From Oscillospiraceae bacterium (GTDB lineage Bacteria; Bacillota; Clostridia; Oscillospirales; Oscillospiraceae): DNA of 34,341 nucleotides. Below, piece by piece: positions 25,045 to 33,122 of this stretch. How positions within the stretch are numbered: position 1 is the first letter of the stretch; each line of letters starts with the position of its first letter. Under the pieces are notes generated by a model. The model saw nothing but the letters and a program-made list of their open reading frames with translations, made no database searches and had not been told where the DNA came from. A program made the translations under genes and the position numbers. The stretch is taken from the NCBI GenBank assembly GCA_009783555.1, contig WRDH01000032.1:1-34341 (forward strand), in the 5' to 3' direction.

Positions 25045-25953
25045 TCAATATAACCCCTCCGGGAATATAAAATTTACCCCTTTCGGGACAATCTTAAAAG
25101 CAATCTCTTTTGCATAAAGTGCCTCACCGTCAACATTTATTACAAATGTGCGGTCACACTTTATTTTCATACCGCTGCCTCGTACATATGTAAATATCTC
25201 CGGAAATTCGCGGAACTGTCCTTTTGAGTATCTGCCTACTATTTTTGCTACCTGAAATCTGGATACCGGTTCAACAAGAAGCATATCAAGAAGACCGTCG
25301 TCGGGGATTGCTTCGGGTATAGGATTAAACCCGCCGCCGTAGTATTGACCGTTGCAAACGCAGGCAAGAGTGATTTTTTTATCAACCACCGTGTCGCCTA
25401 ATGTTATATGGAATTTCTGCGTCACGCCCTTGATAACGTTGATAACCATAGAAACAACATATCCTGTTGCTCCCCCGATAATCGGTATACTACTATACTT
25501 ATGTACATCTGTTCCTATTCGTGCATCTATTCCCACCGAGCAGATGTTAATGCCGTATCGCCCGTTGCAGTCGATGAGGTCTATTTTCCGGATTGTACCT
25601 GATGATAATGCTTGTAAATCACGAAACTTATTGACGTTTTCTTTGCCGAATGATTTTAAGAAGTCGTTTCCGGTGCCGCACGGATAGTGCGTAATCGCAA
25701 CATTGTCACGGTTCGCTGCACCATTTGCGCACTCGTTTAAAGTTCCATCTCCTCCACATGCGTATACGCGCAGATCATCTGTTTTCTCTGCATCCTCGAT
25801 GATTTTCCGGCAGGCATCCATGCGCTCTCTGGTTACATAGATTTCATACGGAGCTTTAAGTGTCTGCGCGACCTCCCTGATACTGCGCCCGGTTTCCTCG
25901 ACTTGATTCTTCCGCCCCCCGGCAATAGGATTGATAATGAATAGATGCTTCAT
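25045..25953 (-). CDS. diacylglycerol kinase-family lipid kinase (DagK/YegS-like)
   Basis: A 302-residue cytoplasmic, membrane-associated lipid kinase. The N-terminal motif IINPIAGGRKN, the nucleotide-binding loop VYACGGDGTLNECANG, and HYPCGTGNDFLKSFG define the DAGK catalytic fold. The C-terminal beta domain contains NICSVGIDARIGTDV and IPEAIPDDGLLDMLLV. In Firmicutes DgkB returns diacylglycerol to phosphatidic acid for phospholipid synthesis, a job that would suit this gene. ATG 25953 has AAGGGG upstream. It is not clearly in an operon with its neighbours; the methyltransferase gene upstream ends 116 bases away with hairpins between. Confidence 0.9.
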   Translation of the reverse strand: MKHLFIINPIAGGRKNQVEETGRSIREVAQTLKAPYEIYVTRERMDACRKIIEDAEKTDDLRVYACGGDGTLNECANGAANRDNVAITHYPCGTGNDFLKSFGKENVNKFRDLQALSSGTIRKIDLIDCNGRYGINICSVGIDARIGTDVHKYSSIPIIGGATGYVVSMVINVIKGVTQKFHITLGDTVVDKKITLACVCNGQYYGGGFNPIPEAIPDDGLLDMLLVEPVSRFQVAKIVGRYSKGQFREFPEIFTYVRGSGMKIKCDRTFVINVDGEALYAKEIAFKIVPKGVNFIFPEGLY

Positions 25954-25998
25954 ATGTTAACAGCCCCTTATAACAAAGATTTTACTACAACATCACCC

Positions 25999-26021
25999 TT
26001 TGGGTTTCGTAAGCACCCAAA
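25999..26021. repeat. small inverted repeat TTTGGGT/ACCCAAA
   Basis: TTTGGGT (25999-26005) and ACCCAAA (26015-26021) flank nine bases. The stretch from CACCCTTTGGGT is similar to the hairpin at 31715-31742 after the tRNA, so the two may be members of one small repeat family. Confidence 0.45.
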
Positions 26022-26042
26022 AATACCCGGCGTAACACTCCA

Positions 26043-26060
26043 CCCTCTTCGGGAAGAGGG
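26043..26060 (-). terminator. hairpin downstream of the rRNA methyltransferase gene
   Basis: CCCTCTT (26043-26049), loop CGGG, AAGAGGG (26054-26060) form a 7-bp stem just after the methyltransferase stop. No T-run follows on the minus strand, so termination is only a possibility. Confidence 0.4.
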
Positions 26061-26069
26061 CTTTCAAAT

Positions 26070-27179
26070 TTAGTAGTACATAAACAAATCGCATTTTATC
26101 ATGCCATTGTAGAGTTTTCGTTTTTTAACTGCTGTTTTTCCGAAGGTTCTTTCAAATTCGGTGTGTGATGATAAAATGTACATTTTCCAGTCAATGAGCT
26201 TGCGCGTTGCCACTCCGAATCGGCGGTAGAGGTCTTCCGCTTCTTTTTGCTGCATTACCCGCTCCCCGTACGGAGGGTTTGTCATTATTATGCCGTTTTG
26301 GGTTTCTCTTTGAAAACTTGTTGCATCAGATGTTTCAAACCTTATTAATTCCGCTACTCCTGCCCGTTTTGCGTTTTCATTTGCTATTTTAATACACTGC
26401 GGGTCGATATCCCCGCCCCAAATGTCGTAATCTCCTTGAAATTCCCGGCTTCTTGCTTCCTTCTTCGCTTCGCTCCATATGTCGGTACTTATCCAATCCC
26501 ATTTTTCTGCCGCAAACTCCCTGTTTAGCCCCGGTGCACGATTTATAGCAGCCAGAGCCGCTTCTATCGGTATTGTCCCCGAGCCGCAAAACGGGTCGCA
26601 AACAGGCTCACGTCCTCTGTATCTTGACAGTTTTACTATTGCGGCTGCAAGTGTTTCTCTAAGCGGTGCCGTACTGCCGACCGGTCTGTATCCTCGTTTG
26701 TGAAGCCCCGCTCCCGATGTATCGATGTACAAGGTTGCGATATCGTCCATGATTGCAAACTGTATTTGATATTTTGCGGCGGTTTCATCCAGTTGCTGTG
26801 CTTTATGTTCCAATTTCAAGCGTTCGACCACTGCTTTTTTGATTATTTTCTGACAGTCGGGTATCGAGTGTAGCTTTGAACCGAGCGAGTGTCCTTTGAC
26901 CGGAAAGGCTCCGGTTACAGGAATGTATTTTTCCCAAGGCATGGCACGCACACCTTCAAATAGCTCATCAAAGCTGTTTGCTGCCGTTTCGCCGATAATA
27001 AGCAAAACCCTCTCTCCGGTTCTGGTATTTATGTTCGCTTTTGCTATATCGCGGATACCTCCGGTAAACATAACTTTTCCGTTTTCCGCTTTGACATTAT
27101 CATGATTTAATCGTTTAAGCTCATCGGCGCAAAGCCCCTCAAGCCCGAATAGGCATGGTATGCAAAAAAGTAAATCCAT
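26070..27179 (-). CDS. THUMP-domain class I SAM-dependent RNA methyltransferase (RlmL/YpsC-like)
   Basis: A 369-residue enzyme. The N-terminal THUMP region (about 40-155) binds RNA. The catalytic domain has the SAM-binding motif VCDPFCGSGTIPIEAAL and the catalytic IIMTNPPYGERV, an N-P-P-Y that marks exocyclic amine N-methylation. The family (COG0116) makes N2-methylguanine in 23S rRNA, as in the N-terminal half of E. coli RlmL. ATG 27179 has GGGGGAG just upstream. A MITE-like repeat starts nine bases beyond the ATG, so the promoter must lie inside or behind that repeat. No partner genes are evident. Confidence 0.92.
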   Translation of the reverse strand: MDLLFCIPCLFGLEGLCADELKRLNHDNVKAENGKVMFTGGIRDIAKANINTRTGERVLLIIGETAANSFDELFEGVRAMPWEKYIPVTGAFPVKGHSLGSKLHSIPDCQKIIKKAVVERLKLEHKAQQLDETAAKYQIQFAIMDDIATLYIDTSGAGLHKRGYRPVGSTAPLRETLAAAIVKLSRYRGREPVCDPFCGSGTIPIEAALAAINRAPGLNREFAAEKWDWISTDIWSEAKKEARSREFQGDYDIWGGDIDPQCIKIANENAKRAGVAELIRFETSDATSFQRETQNGIIMTNPPYGERVMQQKEAEDLYRRFGVATRKLIDWKMYILSSHTEFERTFGKTAVKKRKLYNGMIKCDLFMYY

Positions 27180-27188
27180 CGCTCCCCC

Positions 27189-27289
27189 GTCATTCTGCGC
27201 GTCAGTCGCAGAATCTATTGCTGTGTAAATGTTCTCCCGGATATAAAGTATAATTGCGACATGGATTCTGCGACTACGCGCAGAATGAC
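27189..27289. repeat. MITE-like palindromic element, copy 2
   Basis: The left arm 27189-27215 is identical to copy 1 (5413-5439). The right arm 27264-27289 is its reverse complement with one base deleted. The 48-base centre is diverged but recognisable. It lies directly upstream of the RNA methyltransferase gene, between it and the TS-like gene, so it is in the leader or promoter of the former. Confidence 0.85.
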
Positions 27290-27339
27290 GTGCTGGTTTC
27301 CAGAAATAGTTGCTTGACAGGTGACATTTGTACAGTAAC

Positions 27340-28077
27340 TTACTTATTCTTCAGTTCCTCTACCATTTTCGCAATCTCCGGCTTTGCTTCTTCCATCATT
27401 TCGTCCCACTCGTCTTCAAAGTCATATGTCAGCTCGCCACCGGCTTTTATGCGGCGGACGTAGCCGTCGAACATTTCGTAGTCACGCTCGTATACATGGA
27501 AGCTGTTTGCTCTGTGGGTATAGCTGCCGACCGATACATTCAATGCTTCGGCTATACGCTTTTGGAGCATTATTAATGCAAAAGCGTTCATAAATGTAGC
27601 TTTTGTTGAGTCGTTGGAACGAAACAACACTTTACAATGAAGTGCTCCGCCCCGGATAAGGTATTGCATGTGCTGCAAACACGCAGGTGCATCTGTTGTC
27701 ATGTCGTAATCTGTACGTATTAGAACAACAGCTCTGCGAGACTCCGCATTTCGTTTTAAATCCTCTATAACGAACGGTATATGCTTTTCCATGCGTTGAT
27801 GATATGTATAGTCCCAATTACCTTTTTCAACCTCGAAATCCAGTATTCCGTCAAGCATTTCCTGCCTGTATTGTTCAAGAGAGCGAGGGTCGCCAATGAA
27901 CATTTTACTTATCATCGGTTCCGATAACGGTTCTTCTACAACAAATGTCATAGACGCTTCTTTTTGTCGCGTGTCATAATCGGGGCATGGTACTTCATCA
28001 TTATTCTCATGAAGCGCAACAAGTGCATTATGATATGCCTCCGGTAATGTTTTGCCTTTTACGAAAAGTTCAAACAT
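27340..28077 (-). CDS. divergent thymidylate synthase-family protein
   Basis: A 245-residue protein with the thymidylate synthase catalytic constellation at conserved spacing. These are ESRRAVV (Arg114-Arg115), the nucleophile Cys133 in APACLQH, FRSND (Arg153, Ser154, Asp156), Asn164, and HVYERD (His194, Tyr196). Distances from Cys to Arg, Asp, Asn, His and Tyr equal those of E. coli ThyA (146, 166, 169, 177, 207, 209). Asn164 points to a uracil rather than a cytosine base, since dCMP hydroxymethylases have Asp there. The N-terminal third lacks the usual G-P-x-Y-G-x-Q-W-R motif. So it may make dTMP as in archaeal short ThyA, or act on another pyrimidine. ATG 28077 has GAGAGG upstream. Confidence 0.82.
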   Translation of the reverse strand: MFELFVKGKTLPEAYHNALVALHENNDEVPCPDYDTRQKEASMTFVVEEPLSEPMISKMFIGDPRSLEQYRQEMLDGILDFEVEKGNWDYTYHQRMEKHIPFVIEDLKRNAESRRAVVLIRTDYDMTTDAPACLQHMQYLIRGGALHCKVLFRSNDSTKATFMNAFALIMLQKRIAEALNVSVGSYTHRANSFHVYERDYEMFDGYVRRIKAGGELTYDFEDEWDEMMEEAKPEIAKMVEELKNK

Positions 28078-28186
28078 AGCTAATATCCTCTCTGTGCGAC
28101 ATAATGCCGTTTAGGCATTCTGCTTTGGTATTCCGCTACAGTATATCCACTGGGACGTGAAATAACAATAGTGAATCATAAATTTA

Positions 28187-28215
28187 TTCCAATCTCCACA
28201 AAATCTTGCTATAAT
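28187..28215 (+). promoter_or_regulatory. promoter of the hybrid kinase gene
   Basis: TTCCAA (28187-28192), a 17-bp spacer and a perfect TATAAT (28210-28215) preceded by the extended -10 TGC give a good housekeeping-type promoter about 65 bases before ATG 28281. Confidence 0.68.
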
Positions 28216-28280
28216 ACTGTTTGTTACCGTTACATGATTTATAGATAAGCAATCAACCAATCGGAAAGGTACAGTATTTT

Positions 28281-31200
28281 ATGAAAATAAGTATGTTCAG
28301 TAATAAGCTGTTTGATAAGGAAGAACTCCACTTAAAAAACAGGTTCGTTGCCTTTTCTATTATTCTATTTTCGATAATCCTTGTTTTGGGTAGCGCGGCC
28401 TTTATTTTGTCAATGCAGCAGATTATCAGGGTGAGTAAAGGCGTAGAGTTGTCTCAACTGCTTAGTACAGAACGGTTACGCCTTGAAAGCGCAGTTGAAG
28501 GAAAAATCTCTATGGTGCTGAAAATGGCTAAATCACCGATTATTATACGGCATTTTTCAGATCCCGAGCACTCTTTATTTAGGGTATTGGCATTGGATGA
28601 AATAGACTCATTTCGTAGTTTTTTTTCCGAAGGTTACGAGATTTCCTGGGTTAACGATATAGACAGAATTGTTTACAGTACAATAAGAAATGATACATAT
28701 GTGCTTGATGCTGATAGCCCTGCCAATTATTGGTACTATGCGACCCTTTATGAAACAGAAGAATATAGCTTTAACGTTAATTATAACCCCATTACTCAGG
28801 CATTTAAACTGTGGATTAATGCACCGGTTATTGACAATGAAGGCAAGCCTGTGGGAATGGTGGCTGTAGGTCTGGAGATTTATACATTTATCGACATAGT
28901 TTATATGAACACTGACGATGAGGTGGATCTTTTCATTTTCAATTCTGCGGGAGAAATTACCGGTGCAAGGGATGCTGAAATAGTAATGCACAATGCACAT
29001 ATAATGGACGAGATGAGCGAATTGGGTATTGACATTGATATTTATGCTAAAGCTCTTAAACCCGGGGAAACTCATGTCTTTAATGTTCGTCAAGGGACAG
29101 TTGTTATCGGGACTGTTCCTTTACTTGAGTGGTACACTATCGCGTTTAAGCACGACAGTATAAGTGATTACAATACCCCCATGACCACATTGTTTCTTGT
29201 AGTGCTTATTGCTATCTCACTGATATTTATAATATTTAATATATTTATCGCCAGAACTTCAAAATACCTGCGCACAACAATGGACTCATTGATAGACGCC
29301 CGAAGCGAAGCGGACAATCAATTACTGGAATTAAACCTGATGGTGAGAGCAACAAAAATCGGTTTATGGAATATGAATTTTACATTTGCCGATACGGACG
29401 ATCCCATAGAATCTGTCACTTGGTCGGACGAGTTCAGGAAACTGCTGGGTTATACCGACACAACTGATTTCCCTGACATCTTCAACAACTGGCTTGATTG
29501 CGTACACCCTGATGATGAAGACAGGGTGCTTGAAAGTTTTGATAGACACCTTAAGGACACAAGCGGGAAAACACCATTTGATGTTGAATACCGGATGAAA
29601 AAGAAAAATGGAGAATGGGGGTATTATCGTGACACAGGCGAAACTATCCGCGACGAGAACGGCAAGCCCCTTCATGTAGCCGGCGCGCTTTTGGATATAA
29701 CAGAAACAAGAAACCTTATCAACGAAATCGAGTATCAACGCCTTGAAGCCGAAAACGCAAATAACGCCAAGAGCGCTTTTCTCAGCAGGATGAGCCATGA
29801 GATACGTACACCGATGAATGCTGTTTTAGGCATTACAGAGATACAACTCTATAAAGAAACACTTGACGCAGACACACGGGAAGCTCTTGAAAAAGTTTAT
29901 GTTTCGGGTGAAATGCTGCTCGGCATTATCAATGACATACTTGACCTTTCGAAAATAGAAGCCGGTAAGCTGGAAATTCAAAAGTACAGGTACGATATTG
30001 CCAGTCTTGTCAGCGACACGGCTCAACTGAATATGATGCGTATAGGCAGCAAGCGGGTTAACTTTGAGTTGAATATCAACGAGCATATGCTCGCACAACT
30101 GTCGGGCGATGAGTTGCGAATAAAACAAATATTTAATAATCTGCTTTCGAATGCCTTTAAGTATACGGATACAGGAACGGTAAGCCTTACAATCAACACA
30201 GTGGAAACCGAAGAAAACAGCGGTAAGATAATGCTGGTAGTCACCGTTAGTGACACGGGACAAGGTATGACTGAAGAGCAGGTGAGCAAGCTCTTTGATG
30301 AATATTCCCGGTTTAATTTGGAAGCCAACAGCGCAACCGAAGGCACCGGGCTTGGTATGAATATCACGCGAAATCTGATTGATTTGATGGGTGGCCGCAT
30401 CACCGTACACAGTGAACCGGGCGTAGGCTCCACCTTTACCGTGTATCTGCCGCAGGACTTTGTAAGCGACGATGAATTGGGTCCGGATGTCGTTGAAAAC
30501 CTTCAGCAATTCCGTGCTTTCAGCAGAGCGCAAATGAGTAAGATAAAAATAACGAGAGAACCGATGCCTTATGGCAGGATTTTAATCGTTGACGATGTGG
30601 AAACAAACATATATGTAACAAAAGGGCTTTTGACACCATACCGGCTAACAATGGAATCGGCTGAAAGCGGGTTTGCTGCGATTAATATAATAAAGAGCGG
30701 AGAAGTATACGATATTATACTTATGGATCATATGATGCCGCAGATGGATGGCGTTGAAGCAACGAAAATCCTGCGCGATATGGGATACAAAGAACCGATT
30801 GTGGCATTGACCGCAAACGCTGTTTCGGGGCAGGCGGATATGTTTTTGGAAAACGGTTTTGATGACTTTGTATCCAAACCTATAGACCTGAGGCAAATGA
30901 ATCTCGTCCTGAATAAGTTTATTCGCGATAAGCAGCCGCCCGAAGTGATTGAAGCGGCAAGGCAGGAGGCAGCAGCAGAAAATTCAAATGAACAAGGCAG
31001 CTCCGGACAGCAGGGTGATGAACAAGCCGGGCAGTCTGTGTTAAGCAGCGAAGTAGCCGGGTTGGATATAGCAAAAGGACTCGAAAGATATCACGGCGAC
31101 GAAAAAACATACTTGAAGATTCTAAGCTCATATGCAAAAAGCGTCCGCGCCATGCTCGAAGCGGTTGAGACTGTCACCGAAGACGAAATTGCGGACTATA

Positions 31201-31607
31201 AGATTAAAGTACATGGAATCAAAGGCGCAAGTTATGATATTTTTGCGGATGAAATCGGTAAAGAGGCTGAACTCCTTGAACATGCGGCAGTTGACAAAAA
31301 CCTTGATTTAATCCTTGAACGTAACCCGGCATTTCTGGAAGCGACAGGGAGATTTATCGATGATATCGACGATGTGCTATCATTGTTCGTTGAAGATGAC
31401 ACATCAAAGCCAAAATTGGCTAAACCGAACAGCGACCTGCTCTCAAAGCTCCTTGAGGCCTGTAAAGTTTATGACATGGGAATCGCAGAAGAAGTCATGG
31501 CAGAAATCGATAAATATCAATACACGGCAGACAACGGTCTTGCAGTTTGGCTGCGAGAAAACGTCGATATGATGAACTTCAAGGAAGTCGAAGAAAGGTT
31601 GTCGTAA
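28281..31607 (+). CDS. Cache-PAS hybrid sensor histidine kinase with REC and HPt domains
   Basis: An 1108-residue phosphorelay protein. It has a membrane helix (about 25-48), an external dCache-type ligand domain (about 50-290, with NYWYYATLYETEEYSFNVNY), and a second helix (about 298-322). A PAS_3 domain follows (about 350-470), with HPDDEDRV and WGYYRDTGETIRDENGKPLH. Next come HisKA with His506 in SRMSHEIRTPMNAVLG and an HATPase (SNAFKYTDTG, DTGQGMTEEQ, GTGLGMNITRNL). The REC domain has Asp816 in IILMDHMMPQMDG and Lys in FVSKPID. The HPt domain has His978 in KVHGIKGAS. A 120-residue tail ends the protein. The four-step layout His-Asp-His implies a further response regulator, which is not encoded nearby. 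AAAGG lies eleven bases before ATG 28281. Confidence 0.93.
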   Translation: MKISMFSNKLFDKEELHLKNRFVAFSIILFSIILVLGSAAFILSMQQIIRVSKGVELSQLLSTERLRLESAVEGKISMVLKMAKSPIIIRHFSDPEHSLFRVLALDEIDSFRSFFSEGYEISWVNDIDRIVYSTIRNDTYVLDADSPANYWYYATLYETEEYSFNVNYNPITQAFKLWINAPVIDNEGKPVGMVAVGLEIYTFIDIVYMNTDDEVDLFIFNSAGEITGARDAEIVMHNAHIMDEMSELGIDIDIYAKALKPGETHVFNVRQGTVVIGTVPLLEWYTIAFKHDSISDYNTPMTTLFLVVLIAISLIFIIFNIFIARTSKYLRTTMDSLIDARSEADNQLLELNLMVRATKIGLWNMNFTFADTDDPIESVTWSDEFRKLLGYTDTTDFPDIFNNWLDCVHPDDEDRVLESFDRHLKDTSGKTPFDVEYRMKKKNGEWGYYRDTGETIRDENGKPLHVAGALLDITETRNLINEIEYQRLEAENANNAKSAFLSRMSHEIRTPMNAVLGITEIQLYKETLDADTREALEKVYVSGEMLLGIINDILDLSKIEAGKLEIQKYRYDIASLVSDTAQLNMMRIGSKRVNFELNINEHMLAQLSGDELRIKQIFNNLLSNAFKYTDTGTVSLTINTVETEENSGKIMLVVTVSDTGQGMTEEQVSKLFDEYSRFNLEANSATEGTGLGMNITRNLIDLMGGRITVHSEPGVGSTFTVYLPQDFVSDDELGPDVVENLQQFRAFSRAQMSKIKITREPMPYGRILIVDDVETNIYVTKGLLTPYRLTMESAESGFAAINIIKSGEVYDIILMDHMMPQMDGVEATKILRDMGYKEPIVALTANAVSGQADMFLENGFDDFVSKPIDLRQMNLVLNKFIRDKQPPEVIEAARQEAAAENSNEQGSSGQQGDEQAGQSVLSSEVAGLDIAKGLERYHGDEKTYLKILSSYAKSVRAMLEAVETVTEDEIADYKIKVHGIKGASYDIFADEIGKEAELLEHAAVDKNLDLILERNPAFLEATGRFIDDIDDVLSLFVEDDTSKPKLAKPNSDLLSKLLEACKVYDMGIAEEVMAEIDKYQYTADNGLAVWLRENVDMMNFKEVEERLS

Positions 31608-31615
31608 ACATATGC

Positions 31616-31704
31616 GGAAGAGTATCGAAGTGGTCATAACGAGCCGCACTCGAAATGCGGTGTAGGGCAACCTACCGTGGGTTCGAATCCCACCTCTTCC
31701 GCCA
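31616..31704 (+). tRNA. tRNA-Ser (anticodon CGA)
   Basis: GGAAGAG (31616-31622) pairs with CTCTTCC, followed by discriminator G and an encoded CCA (31702-31704). The D stem is TCG/CGA. The anticodon stem is CCGCA/TGCGG around loop CTCGAAA, giving anticodon CGA for UCG codons. A long variable arm GTAGG-GCAA-CCTAC and the T arm GTGGG-TTCGAAT-CCCAC complete a class II serine tRNA. It starts only nine bases after the hybrid kinase stop. Confidence 0.95.
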
Positions 31705-31714
31705 AATTTTTCAT

Positions 31715-31742
31715 CCCTTTGGGTATTACGCACCCCAAAGGG
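31715..31742 (+). terminator. hairpin after tRNA-Ser
   Basis: CCCTTTGGG (31715-31723) and CCCAAAGGG (31734-31742) form a 9-bp stem ten bases after the tRNA. No T-run follows, but a T-run (ATTTTT) comes before it. It could end the tRNA transcript or serve in 3' processing. A related hairpin is at 25999-26021. Confidence 0.5.
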
Positions 31743-31802
31743 TGAAAGGAATTTAATTCGACAATCTTGGTGTTTAACAAATAATTATAAGGAATCAAAA
31801 AA

Positions 31803-33101
31803 ATGAAAAAACGCTATGCGCAAGTTGGAATAGGAGGCAGAGCTCGCTTTTTCTATGAAGCAATAGCTTCGGACTTTATGGAAACAAGTGAGATTGTTGC
31901 GTTCTGTGATATTTCGCAGACACGAATGGATTATGCCAATAAGCTTCTGAAGGAAGAGTATGGTGTTTCATCTGTTCCGACATATTTCTATACTGAGTTT
32001 GATAGGATGCTCGACGAAACAAAACCCGACTGTGTCATTGTCACAAGTGTTGACAGAACACATGACCATTACATAATCCGCGCTATGGAAAAGGGTTGTG
32101 ACATAGTAACCGAAAAGCCTATGACAACCGACGAGGAAAAGGCTCAAGCGATTATAGACTGTCAAAAACGCACCGGTCGTGATTTGCGCGTTACATTCAA
32201 CTACCGTTATGCACCACATAATACTAAAGTTCGCGAATTACTTGTGAACGATGTGATTGGCGAAGTTTTTTCGGTACACTTTGAATGGTTGCTCGACACA
32301 AGACACGGCGCGGATTATTTCCGTCGCTGGCATCGCAACAAGATTAACTCCGGGGGGCTGTTGGTGCATAAATCCACCCACCATTTTGATCTTGTAAACT
32401 TCTGGCTCGATACACACCCGTCAAAGGTATTCGCTTATGGTGATTTGAAGTTTTATGGCAGAAGCAACGCAGAAAAGCGCGGTGTGGACAAGTTCTATTC
32501 CCGATGTTTGGATAGCGAAGCAGCAAAAGACGATCCGTTTGCAATTGACCTTAAGAGTGATGAAACACTGCGTGAGCTTTATCTGAACGCCGAAGAGGAC
32601 AGCGGCTATATCCGTGACCGTAGCGTTTTTGCAGATGATATCTCAATAGAGGATACGATGGGGGTGTTGGTAAAGTATAAAAACGGCACAATCCTGACCT
32701 ACTCCTTAAATGCATATATGCCGTGGGAAGGCTTTAATGTCAGCATTAACGGTTCAAAGGGCCGCATCGAGCTTAATGTGAAAGAGAACTCATATATAAA
32801 CGCAGGTGGCGAGAAGAAAAATGAAGGTGCGCTAGGTGAGACAGCGTTAAGAGTGTACCCTATGTTCGGCAACCCTTACACAGTTGAAATCACAGAAAAG
32901 GAGGGAGGTCACGGCGGTGGTGACCCTATCCTCCTAAACGATATATTCGGTATCCCCGAACCTGACCCGCTTAACCGTGCCGCTTCACATGTCGCAGGAG
33001 CTATGTCTGTACTGACAGGTATTGCAGCGAATAAATCAATTGCATCGGGTTTGGAAGTGAAAATTGATGATTTGATTAAATTCCCGGATCAGGACAGATG
33101 A
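31803..33101 (+). CDS. Gfo/Idh/MocA-family oxidoreductase
   Basis: A 432-residue NAD(P)-dependent oxidoreductase. The Rossmann start is QVGIGGRARFFYEAI, a G-x-G-G-R-A variant of the dinucleotide loop. The family E-K-P motif is present as DIVTEKPMTTDEEKA, and the second domain begins RVTFNYRYAPHNTKVRELL. HKSTHHFDLVNFWL holds the usual catalytic-region His. Members oxidise or reduce sugars, inositols or sugar acids; this longer form (430 against about 340) resembles glycoside-processing relatives. The last codons QDR and the TGA stop lie in a dispersed repeat. AAGGAA lies nine bases before ATG 31803. It stands alone between the tRNA and the convergent calcium-binding gene. Confidence 0.9.
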   Translation: MKKRYAQVGIGGRARFFYEAIASDFMETSEIVAFCDISQTRMDYANKLLKEEYGVSSVPTYFYTEFDRMLDETKPDCVIVTSVDRTHDHYIIRAMEKGCDIVTEKPMTTDEEKAQAIIDCQKRTGRDLRVTFNYRYAPHNTKVRELLVNDVIGEVFSVHFEWLLDTRHGADYFRRWHRNKINSGGLLVHKSTHHFDLVNFWLDTHPSKVFAYGDLKFYGRSNAEKRGVDKFYSRCLDSEAAKDDPFAIDLKSDETLRELYLNAEEDSGYIRDRSVFADDISIEDTMGVLVKYKNGTILTYSLNAYMPWEGFNVSINGSKGRIELNVKENSYINAGGEKKNEGALGETALRVYPMFGNPYTVEITEKEGGHGGGDPILLNDIFGIPEPDPLNRAASHVAGAMSVLTGIAANKSIASGLEVKIDDLIKFPDQDR

Positions 33102-33117
33102 ACCGTCCCCTTGTCTT
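33092..33117 (-). repeat. ACCGTCCCC-family repeat forming the 3' end of the oxidoreductase gene
   Basis: GGACAGATGAACCGTCCCCT followed by TGTCTT overlaps the last three codons of the oxidoreductase gene and supplies its stop TGA (33099-33101). It lies in the 21-base gap between two convergent genes and extends into it. Confidence 0.8.
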
Positions 33118-33122
33118 TCCGG

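Noticed and set aside
29364-30533. Minus-strand open reading frames of 144 and 235 codons opposite the hybrid kinase
   Set aside because: The plus strand encodes well-conserved PAS, HisKA and HATPase motifs in this stretch, so the opposite frames are shadows.
31616-31800. Integration site of a mobile element at tRNA-Ser
   Set aside because: No integrase gene and no duplicated tRNA 3' end were seen within the window.
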